Source: Chrysemys picta bellii
Lineage: Eukaryota; Chordata; Testudines; Emydidae
Direction: 5' to 3'
NCBI RefSeq assembly: GCF_011386835.1
Contig: NC_088795.1
Coordinates: 98,268,434 to 98,332,433, forward strand
DNA length: 64,000 bases
In this document: positions 35,221-47,628 of the stretch, piece by piece
Numbering within the stretch: the stretch's first letter is position 1
Layout: each line of letters begins with the position of its first letter
Notes under the pieces: generated by a model
What the model was told of the DNA's origin: nothing
What the model saw: only the letters and a program-made list of their open reading frames with translations
The model's database searches: none
Program-made: the position numbers and the translations under genes

Positions 35221-37920
35221 GCAACATTTCAGAAAATGAAATATTAGCTAAAGAACATGGCTGAGCTGAGAGGAAGGTGTTATGACTGTACTTCTCAGCT
35301 GTCTCATTTCAGGCCTGAATTTGCCTCCATTCAAAGGCTTGGAGAAATTTCACTTGTATTGCTCTATTCATATCACAAATGGTAAACATTCTATTGAGAA
35401 AGTCTTTTGTACCCTAGAATAATTGACACCAATTCTGTTTTAAGGTTCTATCTCTTAAAGGTTTTTGTGTCCTTTGTTGTGGGTCTTTGTTTAACATTTG
35501 AACTTTGCTAAACTGTCAGATCTATCTGGAAAACAGTCACTAATACATGAAGTTATTAGGAATTTTTCCTAAGATTAAAACTGGAAAGTAATGTCATCCA
35601 TTTTAATGGTGATCTAGTCTGAAAAGTTTGAAAGCAAATAATGAGTGTATTTTAGGATACTCATATTAACACAAAATTTCTGATTTATATTCCTGAAGCA
35701 TTTAAGGAATGATAATGTAAATCAGAAATAGAGTGGAATAAATTTCCCATTGTCTCAATAGAAGTTTAAAATAGTTACAATAACTATATGACTATTTTTT
35801 CTAACTGTTTTTATATTGATTAATATCAAACATATGATTTTGCCAATGCATCATTTCTGCATGTCATTAGACAAATAAAGTATATTATTGTATGGTCATT
35901 GTTCTACTCTATACAGAACCAGCTTGATGGAGAGGATAACAGCACCTACATTGTCTTAAAGTAAGGCTAGGACAAATTCAGCTCTCATTTATACCAGTGC
36001 AGATATTATACATTCACTAAGGCCCTGATTCTGCACACACTTCTGTACATGCTTATCTTTAAGCACATACATAAATCTTGAAGGATTAGGGCTTACATCA
36101 GTGAAAAGCATACGCCTACAGATAAACATTGTGCAGCGTTTTAATGGGCCCAATCTTACTCCCATTCAAGTCAATGGAAAAATTCCCATAGATTTCAGCT
36201 GCAGCAGGATTGGGCTCCTTATCTTTGCTAGTCAAGTGCCGAACAGTATCTCTGCTTCCCTGTTTCCATGGAAACACAGTCCTAGCTGCAGCCCAGCCTA
36301 ACTTTTTACTGCCATCTGCCTGTAGAGTTATACAGCTTTTGCTGAACCTCTTGAACACCATCTCAAGGGCCCTACCCCTTGTATGGGATACAGCACCCAG
36401 CCTGGCTCCATAGGGTGGAATATCATCTAAAGGTTTTCAGATTTCTTTCCCCCCTTTTAACCATCTTGGCTATGGACTCAGGAAGTAAAATATGAAACCA
36501 GGCAACTTCAAGAACTCCAGCGGTGCTGTGATAAAGCCACTGTATGCTATTACTGAACCAGAAGCACTACTATATTGCCATTCCTGGTGTTAAAATGATG
36601 CAGTGAAAAGCAACCTCATTTGATTTTTATAACTGTTTGCAAAGCCCATGTAACTTGTGTGTGATTTTTCCCCCTAAAACAAATGCTTCAGTTTTATTTG
36701 TTTTTAATAAAATCCATGTTAGCAGCTCAATAGTCAAGCTTAGCTCTACCCTAACATATTAGTGTATGCACATATTAGAGAAAGAAAAATGCATAGAAAA
36801 TTTATAGGTTTAGGTTTTAAGCTTCATTCTTTCTAGCCTCACTTTAAAAGAAAATAATCATGTTCATTACAGAGAAATGTATAATGTGACAGGGTATAGG
36901 AGAAGGTCTGAGTAAAGGAAAAGAATCTGTTCCATCCCTTAACGATCACTTTAGCAGCCAGACATGGAGGAAGAGGCCTTTATATATTTAAAAAGAGGGG
37001 GTTTTGTTGGGGAGGGGGGGTGGCTTCTGGCAGAAGGGAATGTTGCTCTGTCTTACTGAACAGTTTGATCTTGTGCCAAGTTTATTTTTCTCTTACCAGG
37101 AGAGGGGAACTGTCCCATTCATTTTTTACCCTAGATAAAAGTTAAATTGTGGTGTTGGGAGAGCAGGCATGTAATGAAAAGGAACTGTATAATGGTGGGT
37201 CTGATCTTACCCCACAATATCCATGTAACAGACTAGCAGTGTTTGCATAAAACATCCCATCCTGTTAGCAGATGTTGATCCTGCTGGGAAATGTTAAGTG
37301 ATTTTTGCTGATTCACAGAGTCAGGTGACATGTTTTCCCAGTTTGAGATAAGGGAGGTGAGTGTGATTGTCAAGAAAGAGAGGATCTAGGATGTGATCTG
37401 AGTAGTTCATAGGGAGGGACTCTAGGAACATCAACCAGGACTGAGAAGAATGTTGGAGCTAAACTTTAACAATAAGTTTAAAAAATGCTGCAGAAAAGGA
37501 GTTTGGACTCTACAAGAAGCAAAACTGTTTACATTTAGAAGCTCCTTTGAAACCACTGTTCTACAAAATCAATACATTCAGATTTTCTCTCATGAAGATC
37601 AATAATTCGAAGGTCATGATAGCATGTTGGGTTCTTCTGTCACTAAACAAATATTGCAACTTGACATTTTATTTAATCAGAGCATCTGTTGTGGTCCATT
37701 GTAGTGCAGGATTTGGCTGACTGCACCTGTTTGTTTATTTCTGCCTTCTATCACAGTCATTCCCCCCTAAACTATTATAACTGGATAGCATATTGTCAGA
37801 GGTGGCATCAATGTTCTCTAACATTCAGAAAATTACATGAATGGGGAGATATTTCATATGGTTCCACTATTTCCTTTTCCTTGTTTGCTATTCTGGCATT
37901 TTAGAATGATTTTAAAGACT
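35221..37920. other. No gene; two short palindromic units
   Basis: 36019-36095 (GGCCCTGATTCTGCACACAC with a partner AGGATTAGGGCTT) and 36146-36216 (GGGCCCAATCTTACTCCCAT against GCAGGATTGGGCTCC) are short inverted-repeat units. The rest is unassigned AT-rich DNA. Confidence 0.45.
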
Positions 37921-37924
37921 CATC

Positions 37925-38138
37925 CATCTAATTTCCTCTGCAGTGTGGGGCACAAGTCACTTGCTGGAGGATTCTCTGCACCTTGAGGTTTTTAAACCAC
38001 GATTTGAGGACTTAAATAATTCAGGCATAGGTTAGAGGCTTGTTACAGGAGTGACTGGGTGAGATTCTGTGGCTGCATTGTGCAGGAGTTCAGACTAGAT
38101 GATCATAATGGTCCCTTCTGACCTTAAAGTCTATGAGT
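37925..38138 (+). mobile_element. CR1 3' UTR fragment
   Basis: GGGAGTTC-type CR1 3' words: CACTTGCTGGAGGATTCTCT, TCAGACTAGATGATCATAAT, GGTCCCTTCTGACCTTAAAG, TCTATGAGTCTA, then an A-run. The last 60 bp match the 3' end of the CR1 at 42440-43882. Confidence 0.85.
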
Positions 38139-38519
38139 CTACAAAAAAAAAAAAATTATCTCTGCTTTCTCCATACTAAGAACCACTAGACAACAGAACC
38201 CAGGTTATTTCACACTAGGAACCATTTCACAGCTTTCTTCTGATTCTTCTCTAGTATCTCAGTATACAAGTTCCACTGGCTTTTTTCTTTTAGTTTTGCC
38301 TACCTGCCCCTTCACTCAGCCCTCTCCTGATCTCCAATCCATCAATGTCCATGACTTCTATGCCTCTCTTAGTCCCTCCTCCTTGTTCTCTCATCTGGTT
38401 ACAATTGTTGAGTACCCTCCACTCTTCTCTCTCTCACCTACCTTGACTCTATTGCCCATCTCTCCTGCCACAGAGTCTGTTTCTCTTCCCCTCAACTCTG
38501 GCTCACACCTAAAACCTGG

Positions 38520-38629
38520 TTTCAGAGTAGCAGCCATGTTAGTCTGTATCCGCAAAAAGAACAGGAGTACTTGTGGCACCTTAGAGACTAACAGATTTAT
38601 TAGAGCATAAGCTTTCATGGACTACAGCC
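38520..38629 (-). mobile_element. Penelope-like element, 3'-end fragment (110 bp)
   Basis: The plus strand begins TTTCAGAGTAGCAGCCATGT and continues TCCGCAAAAAGAACAGGAGT, GCACCTTAGAGACTAACAGA, the reverse complement of the 3' end of the Penelope-like element at 51583-53183. It is flanked by a 13-bp direct repeat CACCTAAAACCTG (38506-38518 and 38630-38642), a target duplication. Confidence 0.9.
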
Positions 38630-38642
38630 CACCTAAAACCTG

Positions 38643-40735
38643 CTTCATCTGATCCTGCTGCCATGCCATTGACCACATCTGGAGACAGTCCCATCACCAT
38701 GCCAACTGACTTCCTCTGCTACCAATTCATTCTCTTCTTCAGTTCTGCCATTTTCATTGCCATACAACTTTCCTGCCATCACTGAACCCCACTGCCATAA
38801 AACTTGTCACTTATTTGCAGCCTCTGACTTCCTTCTAAATTCCTTCCTTCTCCAGCTCTTGATCTGTACATAAATAGGTCCTCTAGAGCTATACATACTA
38901 GATCTCTCCTCCATGCCCATTCCAACTCCATCTCCTTCCCTGTCATGGAAGACTGCTGATTGCTCCCTACCCTAGCCCCTCAACTCCATCCCTTCTAGCT
39001 ACTAACCTCCCTCAGCATTATCTCACCCTCTCTTCCTGAATCATTCACTTTCCTCTTGCTGTTTTCCCCTCACAGAGCATGAAAGCATGATATAGTCTCC
39101 CCTAAAAAAATGATCTGGACCCCAGCTATACCTCCAGCAAGTGTCCCGTCTTTCTCCTTTGCTTGAATGTGCCATGTACAATTGTTGACTTGGTGTCTGT
39201 CTGGTACTTCATGAGAACGGAGGTGTGTGGTGAGGAAATGTGGTAATTTCTGTGTGGGCAGGCTAAGGAAAGGGGGCAAGGGAGCCAAGCATGTAAGGGA
39301 AGGGAACAGATGGGAAAGAATTGCAAAAAGAAAATCAGTAAAGAAAAGAAAAGGAAGAAAATTAGGAGGTTTAAGAGGGAAAGAACAAAGAGAGTCTTAA
39401 GAGAAATGGGAAGCAATTAACATAAAGAAGGGGAGAAATAAAGGAGATGCCCAGATGAAGGACAGGAGTGGAAGTGAAGCAAAGGGATCTAAAGAGAAGT
39501 GAAGAGCAATAGGTAAATATTAAGGTGAAGGAAAAGGTAAATGTGAACACAAGAGGAGGGACTTACATTGTAAATACTCTGAGGCAGGACTATTTTTTTG
39601 TTCTGCATTTGTACAGCACCTTGCACAATGGGGTCCTGGTCCATGACTTGGGTTCCTAGGTGCTACTGTAATACAAATGGTGAATAATGAAGTGAAAATA
39701 AAGCAGGGAGAAAAGGAAAGGATGAAATAGGGCTCTAGTGGAAGGAATTGTTCTCTTACATTGTATCACCTTCCCAAGTTGGTTAGTTCTACAACTGCTC
39801 TTTGTCTCACTCTTTTAACAGCTTGTTAAATCTGGGAGCGGAGATAGAAGGAAAGCGTGACCTCTTATGTTGTTCACTAGTATTATCTTCTTGGACTTTT
39901 AAATAAAGGCATACTGGTGAGGATGCAATGCTTGTAGATTAGTGCATGTGCCAGCATGGTGTCTAGCCTTGGTGGGAGTAATTTTTTAATGCAAAGACAA
40001 TAGCCTTATCTCCCTGGGTTATGCTGGAAGGCCTCCAGAAGGACAAGTGACAAATCTCCTTTTCAGTTTTCTTCAGACTTTGAATGTTTTTTCCAATATT
40101 GTCCTCTGTTGAAGAGTCTCTTTTCTGCCATCTACTCTCATTTAGGGCTTGGGTTATAATCTGAGGATTCCAGGCACAAGGCTTTCAAGGGCTGCCAGAT
40201 TCAGAACAGGAATCCAGATCTCCAATGTGTAATTTAAATAATCGTCTATCCAGTTTCATAACACTTTTTACCCTCTGCCCATCTAAATGTGGGTGGTGCC
40301 TTTCCAAGATGCCATCCAAACCACTTGCCATCTCAACAATCAACATCTTCATTTACTCTTCCACCAATTTTCAATTCAAATTAAAGTCATGGTCACTCAA
40401 GAATCATTTAAAATGTTCCTCTGTGAGAAGGAATGTGAATTTTAGTATATTGCTTCTGAAACTGCATGGAATGAATATAGCTAGAGACTTCTGCCAAATT
40501 GGTGTCAGGATGAATCTGAAATTCCTGCAATAAAATTACACCTGGAGAAGGGTGATTTGGGGTTCAGACCTGAGCCTCCAGAAAATGTCTGTCCTTCATT
40601 GTGCATCCCCTAGCCCTGCAACAAGGCAGCTTACATGATGGTGGCACTCCACTTCAGCCCCATGTTCACACACCCATGTACTTCCCCTCTGATTTTAAAA
40701 TTGATTTAGAAGGAACAGTAAAGAAAGTGCTTACT
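38643..40735. other. No gene; one repeat fragment
   Basis: 39595-39690 (TTTGTACAGCACCTTGCACA, GGGGTCCTGGTCCATGACTT) is another copy of the dispersed repeat at 17355. The rest is unassigned, including a C/T-rich tract at 38640-39060. Confidence 0.45.
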
Positions 40736-40738
40736 CTT

Positions 40739-41350
40739 TGTGATGGGGAGGAGTGGGTTAATGCAGACTGAGAGGGGGAATAACTAACCAAACATGCCAC
40801 AGCTGAGAAGAATCAGGTGACTAAGCAATCCCCTGAGTGAATGAGGAAGCCAGCTGAGGAGGAACCAGCTGAGCTTGGATTATAAAAACAGGAAACTGGC
40901 AACAGAAGGGGACTGCTATGAAAGTCTGCAGTCATGCCCGGGAGATGAGAGGTGTATTTGGACTAGGAAACCCAGAGCGGGCTCAGGGAAAGGCATTAAG
41001 GTCTAGAAGGGACAAGACCTTAATTGTTGGCTAGAGGGTCTCTAAGCCAGAACCTGAAGCAGAGGGCGGGCCCAGGTTCCCCTGCCAGCCACTGAGGGAG
41101 TGGTACTACAAGGCAGTGAATGGGAAGATGTGTAGGACTGCTGAAGGAAGACTTTGGTCTTGGAAATGCATAGAATGACCTGGCTGGAGGGCTGAGTCAT
41201 GAAGAGGCTGCAGCAACCCCTGGAGTGAGAGAGAGGCTGCAGACCCAAAGAGAGAGGTAGAGAGACAGCATGCAACTGCAGGAAGGGGCATTGACCTTGT
41301 AAGTTATTTTCTCAACTGCTGGGGAGAAGGTGCCATACCACCCCATCACA
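40739..41350 (+). mobile_element. Solo LTR (612 bp)
   Basis: Starts TGTGATGGGG and ends CCCCATCACA, a perfect 10-bp inverted repeat with TG...CA ends. Flanks CTCTT (40734-40738) and CTCCT (41351-41355) are a 5-bp duplication with one mismatch. A TATA-like TATAAAAA lies at 40881. No gag/pol sequence is adjacent, so it is a recombined solo LTR or isolated remnant of an endogenous retrovirus or other LTR element. Plus orientation is inferred from the TATA-like site. Confidence 0.8.
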
Positions 41351-42435
41351 CTCCTGTTTATTTTCTGGGTAGCTGCTCCATACTGTTTGGGAAAAAATAG
41401 ATGGGGGAAAAAATACCAACACCACCCGCTGCCTTCGATCTTTAATTTTAGCAAGGCCTTACATCATCTAGGAAGAGTTAGTTAATGACATAGTCTCTAC
41501 ACTTTTCTTAATAGCTTTCAGTGCAGAGCTGATTAAAAGAGAATGGGAAAAACTGTGTCAAGAGTCAGTACTTGGAGTTGGGCCAATGAGCTGTTGGTGT
41601 GATGTTGGCTCACTCAAAACTTGCTGGAATGTGGGTTTGCTCAAGATAAGGAAACAGGACAGAACAAAAGAGATAATGGCATGAAGTTGAAAGTGAAAGA
41701 TGAAAGACAAGCAAAGATACAGTGAAACAAAAGGAGCGAACAAGAGAAAGTAAAGAAAACAGAAGAAAAATATGAAAATAAGAACTTCAAACACTAAGGC
41801 TAGATATTTTAATCCAATTCACTTACTAATACAATTCTGTCATCATTCCCTGACACAAGAACACATATGAAGATTACACTTGTATCTGGCACGTTCCTGA
41901 AGGATGATACTCAACCAGTTACCAACAACTGAGTACTTATAGCTTGGGAGTTGGGGTGGATTCAGTGTAATGTGAAACTTAGGGTGAGTTTACATCCTGC
42001 AAATTTGCCCTCTTGTGCTGAGATTCTGTCAGCGCTGACAAGCTACGCAATGTTGGGCCGGTTCTGTATTTAGAGGGAAGACAACGAAGGAATACCCAGG
42101 TGCTGCAGAAAGTGTTATTTGTGATTCAGGAGATGCAATTTTCCCCTCTGGGTCAGATCCCCAGCATGGTGTTAGGAGGTACCATATTTGTGTTGGTATC
42201 TTTTGAACTCCCATCCTGACCACTCATCATTAAAGACTTGTTGGCACATTCATAAGAGTTAGGGCATTAACCTCAGTGTTCAGACCAAATTCCCACCAAG
42301 ATCATTATATTCTACTTACCTTAAATTCCTATACAACAGATAATGTATTCTTCACAACCTGGCCTAAACTAGTGTTGTGAGCTGTAAAAATAGTTGTGTC
42401 CAACCCCAAAAATGGCTGCATGTCTTTGATATATG
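41351..42435. other. No recognisable feature
   Basis: Unassigned intergenic sequence. Confidence 0.4.
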
Positions 42436-43508
42436 AAATGATCCCTAAAAATCCCTTACATACAGTACCTATCAGGCATGAGGAATTATTGGTTAAACTG
42501 AAAAACATGGGGATCGATATGAAAATCCAGAGGTGGATAAGGAATTGGTTAATGGGGAGAATGCAGCGGGTCGTATTAAAGGGTGAACTGTCAGGTTGGA
42601 GGGAGGTTACTAGTGGAGTGCCTCAAGGTTCGGTTTTGGGACCCATCTTATTTAATCTATTTATAACTGACCTCGGAACCGATTGCAGGAGTGGGCTGAT
42701 AAAGTTTGCGGATGATACGAAGGTGGGAGGCGTTGTAAATTCGGAAGAGGATAGGGATATCCTGCAGGGAGACTTGAATGAGCTTGTGAATTGGAGTATC
42801 AGAAATAGGATGAAATTTAATAGTGAAAAGTGTAAGGTGATGCATTTGGGGATGACTAATAACAATTTTAGTTACAAGATGGGGACGCATTGGTTAGAAG
42901 TAACGGAAGAGGAGAAGGACCTAGGGGTCCTTGTAGACCGCAGGATGACTATGAGTCGACAATGTGACGTGGCGGTGAAAAAAGCCAATGCTGTCTTGGG
43001 ATGCATTAGGCGAGGTATATCTAGTAGGGATAAGGAGGTCCTGCTTCCGTTGTACAAGGCGCTGGTGAGACCTCATTTGGAGTACTGTGTGCAGTTCTGG
43101 TCTCCCATGTTTAAAAAAGACGAACTCAAACTGGAACGGGTGCAGAGAAGGGCCACTAGGATGATCAGAGGAATGGAAAACCTGTCGTATGAAAGGAGAC
43201 TAGAGGAGCTTGGGTTGTTTAGTCTGACAAAGCGAAGGCTGAGAGGGGATATGATTGCTATCTTTAAATATATTAGAGGGATTAATACAAGGGAGGGAGA
43301 AGAATTATTCCAGCTTAGTACTAACGTGGATACAAGAACGAATGGATATAAACTGGCCGTGGGGAAGTTCAGGCTTGAAATTAGACGAAGGTTTCTGACC
43401 ATTAGAGGGGTGAAATATTGGAATGGCCTTCCGAGGGAAACGGTGGGGGCGAGGGACCTGTCTGGTTTTAAGATTAAGTTAGATAAGTTTATGGAGGGAA
43501 TGGTTTAA
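42396..43508 (+). CDS. CR1 ORF2 fragment: reverse transcriptase C-terminal ~345 residues
   Basis: The frame is open for 370 codons, but CR1-derived homology begins only near residue 28 (HEELLVKLKNMGID); the ATG-proximal part is flanking sequence, so this is not a natural start. Motifs: [32 protein letters not shown] (RT block 4), LIKFADDTKVGG (catalytic Asp pair), MKFNSEKCKVMHLG, KDLGVLVD (thumb region), then the conserved CR1 tail [45 protein letters not shown] and YWNGLPRETVGA. The endonuclease and N-terminal RT are absent, so it cannot transpose by itself. No internal stops. Confidence 0.9.
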   Translation: MSNPKNGCMSLIYEMIPKNPLHTVPIRHEELLVKLKNMGIDMKIQRWIRNWLMGRMQRVVLKGELSGWREVTSGVPQGSVLGPILFNLFITDLGTDCRSGLIKFADDTKVGGVVNSEEDRDILQGDLNELVNWSIRNRMKFNSEKCKVMHLGMTNNNFSYKMGTHWLEVTEEEKDLGVLVDRRMTMSRQCDVAVKKANAVLGCIRRGISSRDKEVLLPLYKALVRPHLEYCVQFWSPMFKKDELKLERVQRRATRMIRGMENLSYERRLEELGLFSLTKRRLRGDMIAIFKYIRGINTREGEELFQLSTNVDTRTNGYKLAVGKFRLEIRRRFLTIRGVKYWNGLPRETVGARDLSGFKIKLDKFMEGMV

Positions 43509-43882
43509 TGGTAAAACATAGTAGTCAAGAAAACCAAGCAATGGTAGGTAAATAGCATAATGGCTAACAGGGATCAGGATGGAGACTCTTGCCTATATGC
43601 TCGGGGTCTTACTGATCGCCATATTTGGGGTCGGGAAGGAATTTTCCTCCAGGGCAGATTGGCTGAGCCTCTGGAGGTTTTTCGCCTTCCTCCGCAGCAT
43701 GGGGCAGGGATCTCTAGCAGGAGGGTCTCTGCCGATTGAAGTCACTAGTAACAGGATTGGGGACTTCAGCAGCAGAGTCCAGGGAAGGGGTAGGGACGGT
43801 TTTATGGCCTGCAGCATGCAGGGGGTCAGACCAGATGATCATAATGGTCCCTTCTGACCTTAAAGTCTATGAGTCTATGATG
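42440..43882 (+). mobile_element. Young 5'-truncated CR1 LINE
   Basis: Covers the RT core, C-terminal region and the complete 3' UTR, ending in GACCTTAAAGTCTATGAG and a second TCTATGA repeat at about 43870-43880. The open frame over more than 1 kb indicates much lower divergence than the CR1 copies in the intron. The exact 5' junction and any target duplication are not clear. Confidence 0.9.
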
Positions 43883-46145
43883 TGGTACTTCATGGCTTCA
43901 TTCTGCCACCCTTAGAATCTGATTCTTTAGAACCACTGATGGTGTGAGCTGCTAATGAGTTCAAAAGTAGAGTACTGCCCAATGGGTGTAAAGCTAAACA
44001 AATATAATGTTGCACAGTATCTTTGAGATCTTTAAATGAAAAGTGCTATAGAAGTGTGTGGTACTAAATGCTTCTAAATAACTGCTTTTCTTTCCTCTGT
44101 TGTTGTCTTTGTCCTCTTGGAGTCTGATCCTGGTCTCACTAAAATCTCTGCTACCTTTGCCAATGACAAGACAGACACCCCAATGCTGCAAGGATCTGAG
44201 AACTCTACTGCCACTGAAGTCAGTATATAGATGAAGACTCTCAGCATCTCTGAGAATTTGGACTCTATATGGTTTGTATTTTTATTCCCTCTGTCTTTGA
44301 GTTCTCCTACTAACAGGCTGGTCCAGGTTAATTCTCTATCTCATTCCTTACTTTGAGTAAAATTTGTCAGCCAGCTAATATATTCCAGTTAATAAACATT
44401 AGTATATGTTTGACTTATTAATGTATTAGTTATATTCAAATTTGGAATCTGCCGCCCTGGTAGCTTCTCCTTTTCAGTCTCACTGAAAGTCAACAAACTC
44501 TCCAAGGGAAGAAGATTAAACGCCTTTGTTGACTCTCTGTATATAACTGGAAATGATTTATTCAATGAGAACTGCCCACCCAGACCAAACTAATAGCACT
44601 GACAGTGCCAAAAAAAATCACTGCTGTCTGACAGTAAGCAGCTAGCAAAGCTCACTGAGGCTGCCCTTAAATTAAGAAAAATCTCTAAGCTATTTTTATG
44701 GGTTTCTTATATTATTGTTTACTGTTACTAATTTTAATTATGTCTCTGTGTCTGGCCAGCAAGAGTGCCTGGAATGGTTCCCAGTTTCAGAGGCTCCAGA
44801 GCTCATTTTCAGGGCCTCAGATAGAGGATCTGGTCACGAAAATTGAAATTGGCCAAGAGGAAGAGTTGGAAACAGTTTCATTTAAATGACCATCAGCACT
44901 AGGTGGTTCTTGTTCCCAGGACCCTCATGGCTGCTGATGGGACACCCTGAAATTGGAGGAGAACATTAGACCCATGACTTGGTGTGTGGCCTGGGGACCT
45001 GGTTTGGGGAAACAGCTGGCCAGTCTAGTCCCTCTCACATACTCCATCTGATGTAGAGTCATCATGTTGGTTGCAGCAGGCATTAGATGCTTCAGGGATC
45101 CAAGCCAGCATTTGGGATTTTTTGAACATTTTGTTGTAAAACATTGCTCTTGGGAAGGATCTTGCTTCATGACTTTTTTTAAAAATATTGTATTTACTGA
45201 ATATGACCCTCCCTGGCACTCCACAAGCTGATGAGCCTTGTCCAGACATTTTCCTAGGAACCTAAGGGAGTTAGCTGCCCAATTCTCATTGACATTAACT
45301 GGAATTTGGGTACCTAGCTCCCCTTGGTGCTTTTGAAAATGCCAGCCTTGAGGGGCTGATGGGACTGTATTTGCTTAGTGTATGAATAGGTCACCATGCA
45401 ATCAAGATGATGGCATGGCTCAAGGTGTTGGGAGAATTGATCTTTGAAGGTCTGCAAGATGCCAACCTCTCCACTGTGGTGTGTGAGTCTAAGTTGGTTG
45501 GTGCACTGATACACTACAACCGAGCCAGTCAGTGCTCTGGCAGACTGTGCAAAGCTCAGCAGCAGCACCTCAGCAAACTTCTAGCTCCAGTGATCTTTAG
45601 GAAGTTCAGAGTGACATGTCACTTTGACCTGTCTAATGTGGCACTGAATAACTACTTAAATGCACTTTTTCAGTGTGCCAGGTTTGTTTCTATTCATTAC
45701 CTCAAGAGCTTTCAAAGAAGCCTCATCTAAAATCTCTCAGACAGGCCACTTTTTAGGTAGGATGTGGCCCCCCCAAAAAAAAAAGTTATGAGGAGGGGGC
45801 GGAAATCAGTCCCTGGAGCTTCTTGGGAGGTCTGCCAGCATCTCTCAAGGCATGGGAAACTGGGATCTGTATGGCCCCTCCAGGGCTACCAATAGCTAGA
45901 GCCTACTGGCAATGCCATCTGCCAGACCCTCATCACAGTAGAGAAGGACATCCAAATGGACTTACAGTGTAAAGCAGTTTTCAACAAGTGGGGCTGACTA
46001 CAGTTTGAACAGTGAGGCTGCACTAGCACTTGAGAAAGTGGAGCCTTCTGCTATAACTAAGAGCAGTGCTTTCTCTACACTTCTGGGATGGCCAGAGTCC
46101 ATTCAGCACAGGGGGCTAGAAAACTCAAGAGCCAAACTTCTGGGG
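43883..46145. other. No gene supported; one small repeat
   Basis: 45262-45343 (CCTAAGGGAGTTAGCTGCCC, GGGTACCTAGCTCCCC) is a short dispersed repeat. A 107-codon open frame at 45407-45730 has no recognisable domain and unremarkable composition; it is not called. Confidence 0.4.
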
Positions 46146-46148
46146 CGT

Positions 46149-46560
46149 CAGGGCCGGATTAATCTTTTGTTGTCCTGGCACCAAACATATTTGTGGGCCC
46201 CCATGCGGTGGGAGGCTGTGTGTTGATTCCCAAGCAAGGCAGGGGCTGGGGGCAAGCACAGCAGTAGGGGAACAGGATCTCCCCCGGGGTGGAGGGGAGC
46301 CAGTACCTACCTCTCTCTGCCAGAGCCGGGTCCTTGTGAGCCAGTTCTGTGTCTCTCCAGCTGAGCCACAGCTCCTCCAGGCAGCAGCAGCTGCTCTTCC
46401 CACCCTCCTGGCAAGGAGGCTGATTGCAATAGACACTGCCAGGTCTGCTTTTTCACCAGATTTTCCAGTCAATACTGCACACCTGGCAATAGAACTCAGG
46501 GGGAGGGAGGCTATGACCTCATCACTTTTAAAGTGGTGCCCTCCCACTTTTTTCCTGCGT
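46149..46560. repeat. GC-rich repeat starting CAGGGCCGGATTAA
   Basis: The CAGGGCCGGATTAA start is a hAT-like terminus I recall from vertebrate genomes. The right end is not identified, and the GC-rich interior yields spurious open frames on both strands. Confidence 0.4.
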
Positions 46561-46724
46561 TAAGGGCAACAACAGAGGTGAAGAGGGTGGAGAGGAGCAA
46601 GCGGCAGATGGGGCTTGGAGAAAGAAGTGGAGTGGGGGCAGGAAGAGGCAGAGCGAGGGCAGGCATAGTACTGGAACCACACCCCCAGGCTTGAAGTCAT
46701 TTCCATCATATGCAGGGTTTGCAG

Positions 46725-47308
46725 CAGGGGTCTCAAAGTCCCGGCCCGTGGGCCATCTGCGGCCCAAGAACCTCCCCACTGTGACCTGCGGAGGAGAGAC
46801 CCATGCAACCACGCTGCAGGCTCTGTCTGCTGCAGGCGCTGCCCCCCGCAGTGCCCATTGGCTGGGGGAGAAGGACAGAGATACCATCACTGGTCGTCGG
46901 CCAGAATCAGCCATGGAGGCAGCATCATTAGTTGCCAGGCAGAGTTAGCCATGGAGGCAGCATCACTTTCTCCCCCCACCCCCCACAATGAATATAAACA
47001 AGTCAAATACCAAACACAACTATCTGAGGCATACCTTGCTGCAATCCTGAAGGTTTCAACTGCTCAGTCACTGAGGCCGAACATCAACAAACTGACAGAA
47101 CTGAAGCATTTCCAGGTGTCTGGCAAACACTAAGGCGAAGAATTGTATAAAGTTGTATGACAGTTTTATTATTTCTAAGCAATTTGAAATTAAAAATAGA
47201 ATATAAACATTTTCTTTTCTGACCACCATCTTCAGTGACATTACTGGCGCGCAGGGAGGATTTGAGGACTGGCACTGGCCCTAAGGTAAATCGAGTTTGA
47301 GATCCCTG
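46725..47308 (+). mobile_element. Non-autonomous hAT derivative, copy A (584 bp)
   Basis: Begins CAGGGGTCTCAAAGTC and ends GAGTTTGAGATCCCTG, hAT-type inverted termini. The interior retains the tail of a hAT transposase in the plus frame: YKQVKYQTQLSEAYLAAIL then RPNINKLTELKHFQVSGK and a stop at 47131-47133. It is an internally deleted copy of a larger transposon. Flanking octamers agree only weakly (GTTTGCAG / AGTTAGAG). Confidence 0.85.
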
Positions 47309-47628
47309 AGTTAGAGGAAGACTCTGACATTTCTCGATGAAAGGTTTTGCTCAGCAAATGTGAACTTCACTTCCCAATGCTGAAGTCTCCCAGTACTGGG
47401 TTTACAATGGCACCATCGCACCAGACCCACACTCGGAAGGGGCCCATTATGGCTGCCAGGCAGGAGTGCCAGAAGCTCCATAGAAGTGTGGGGTGGCCAT
47501 TGGCCTTCTGCTCCACCCCTCTCCCCATGGGCCAGCTCTGCCTCTTCCCCCAAGGCCCTGCTCTCCCTGGGGTGCTGGAACAATTTTTATAGTGTGGGTG
47601 CTGAAAGCCATTGAACCAAACTGTAAAA

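Noticed and set aside
42396..42476. The ATG at 42396 as a real start of a CR1-related protein
   Set aside because: CR1 similarity begins only around 42474; the first ~27 codons are flanking sequence read through by chance.
45407..45730. 107-codon plus-strand frame, considered as a small gene
   Set aside because: No recognisable motif, no splice or promoter context, and the surrounding sequence is unassigned repeat-like DNA.
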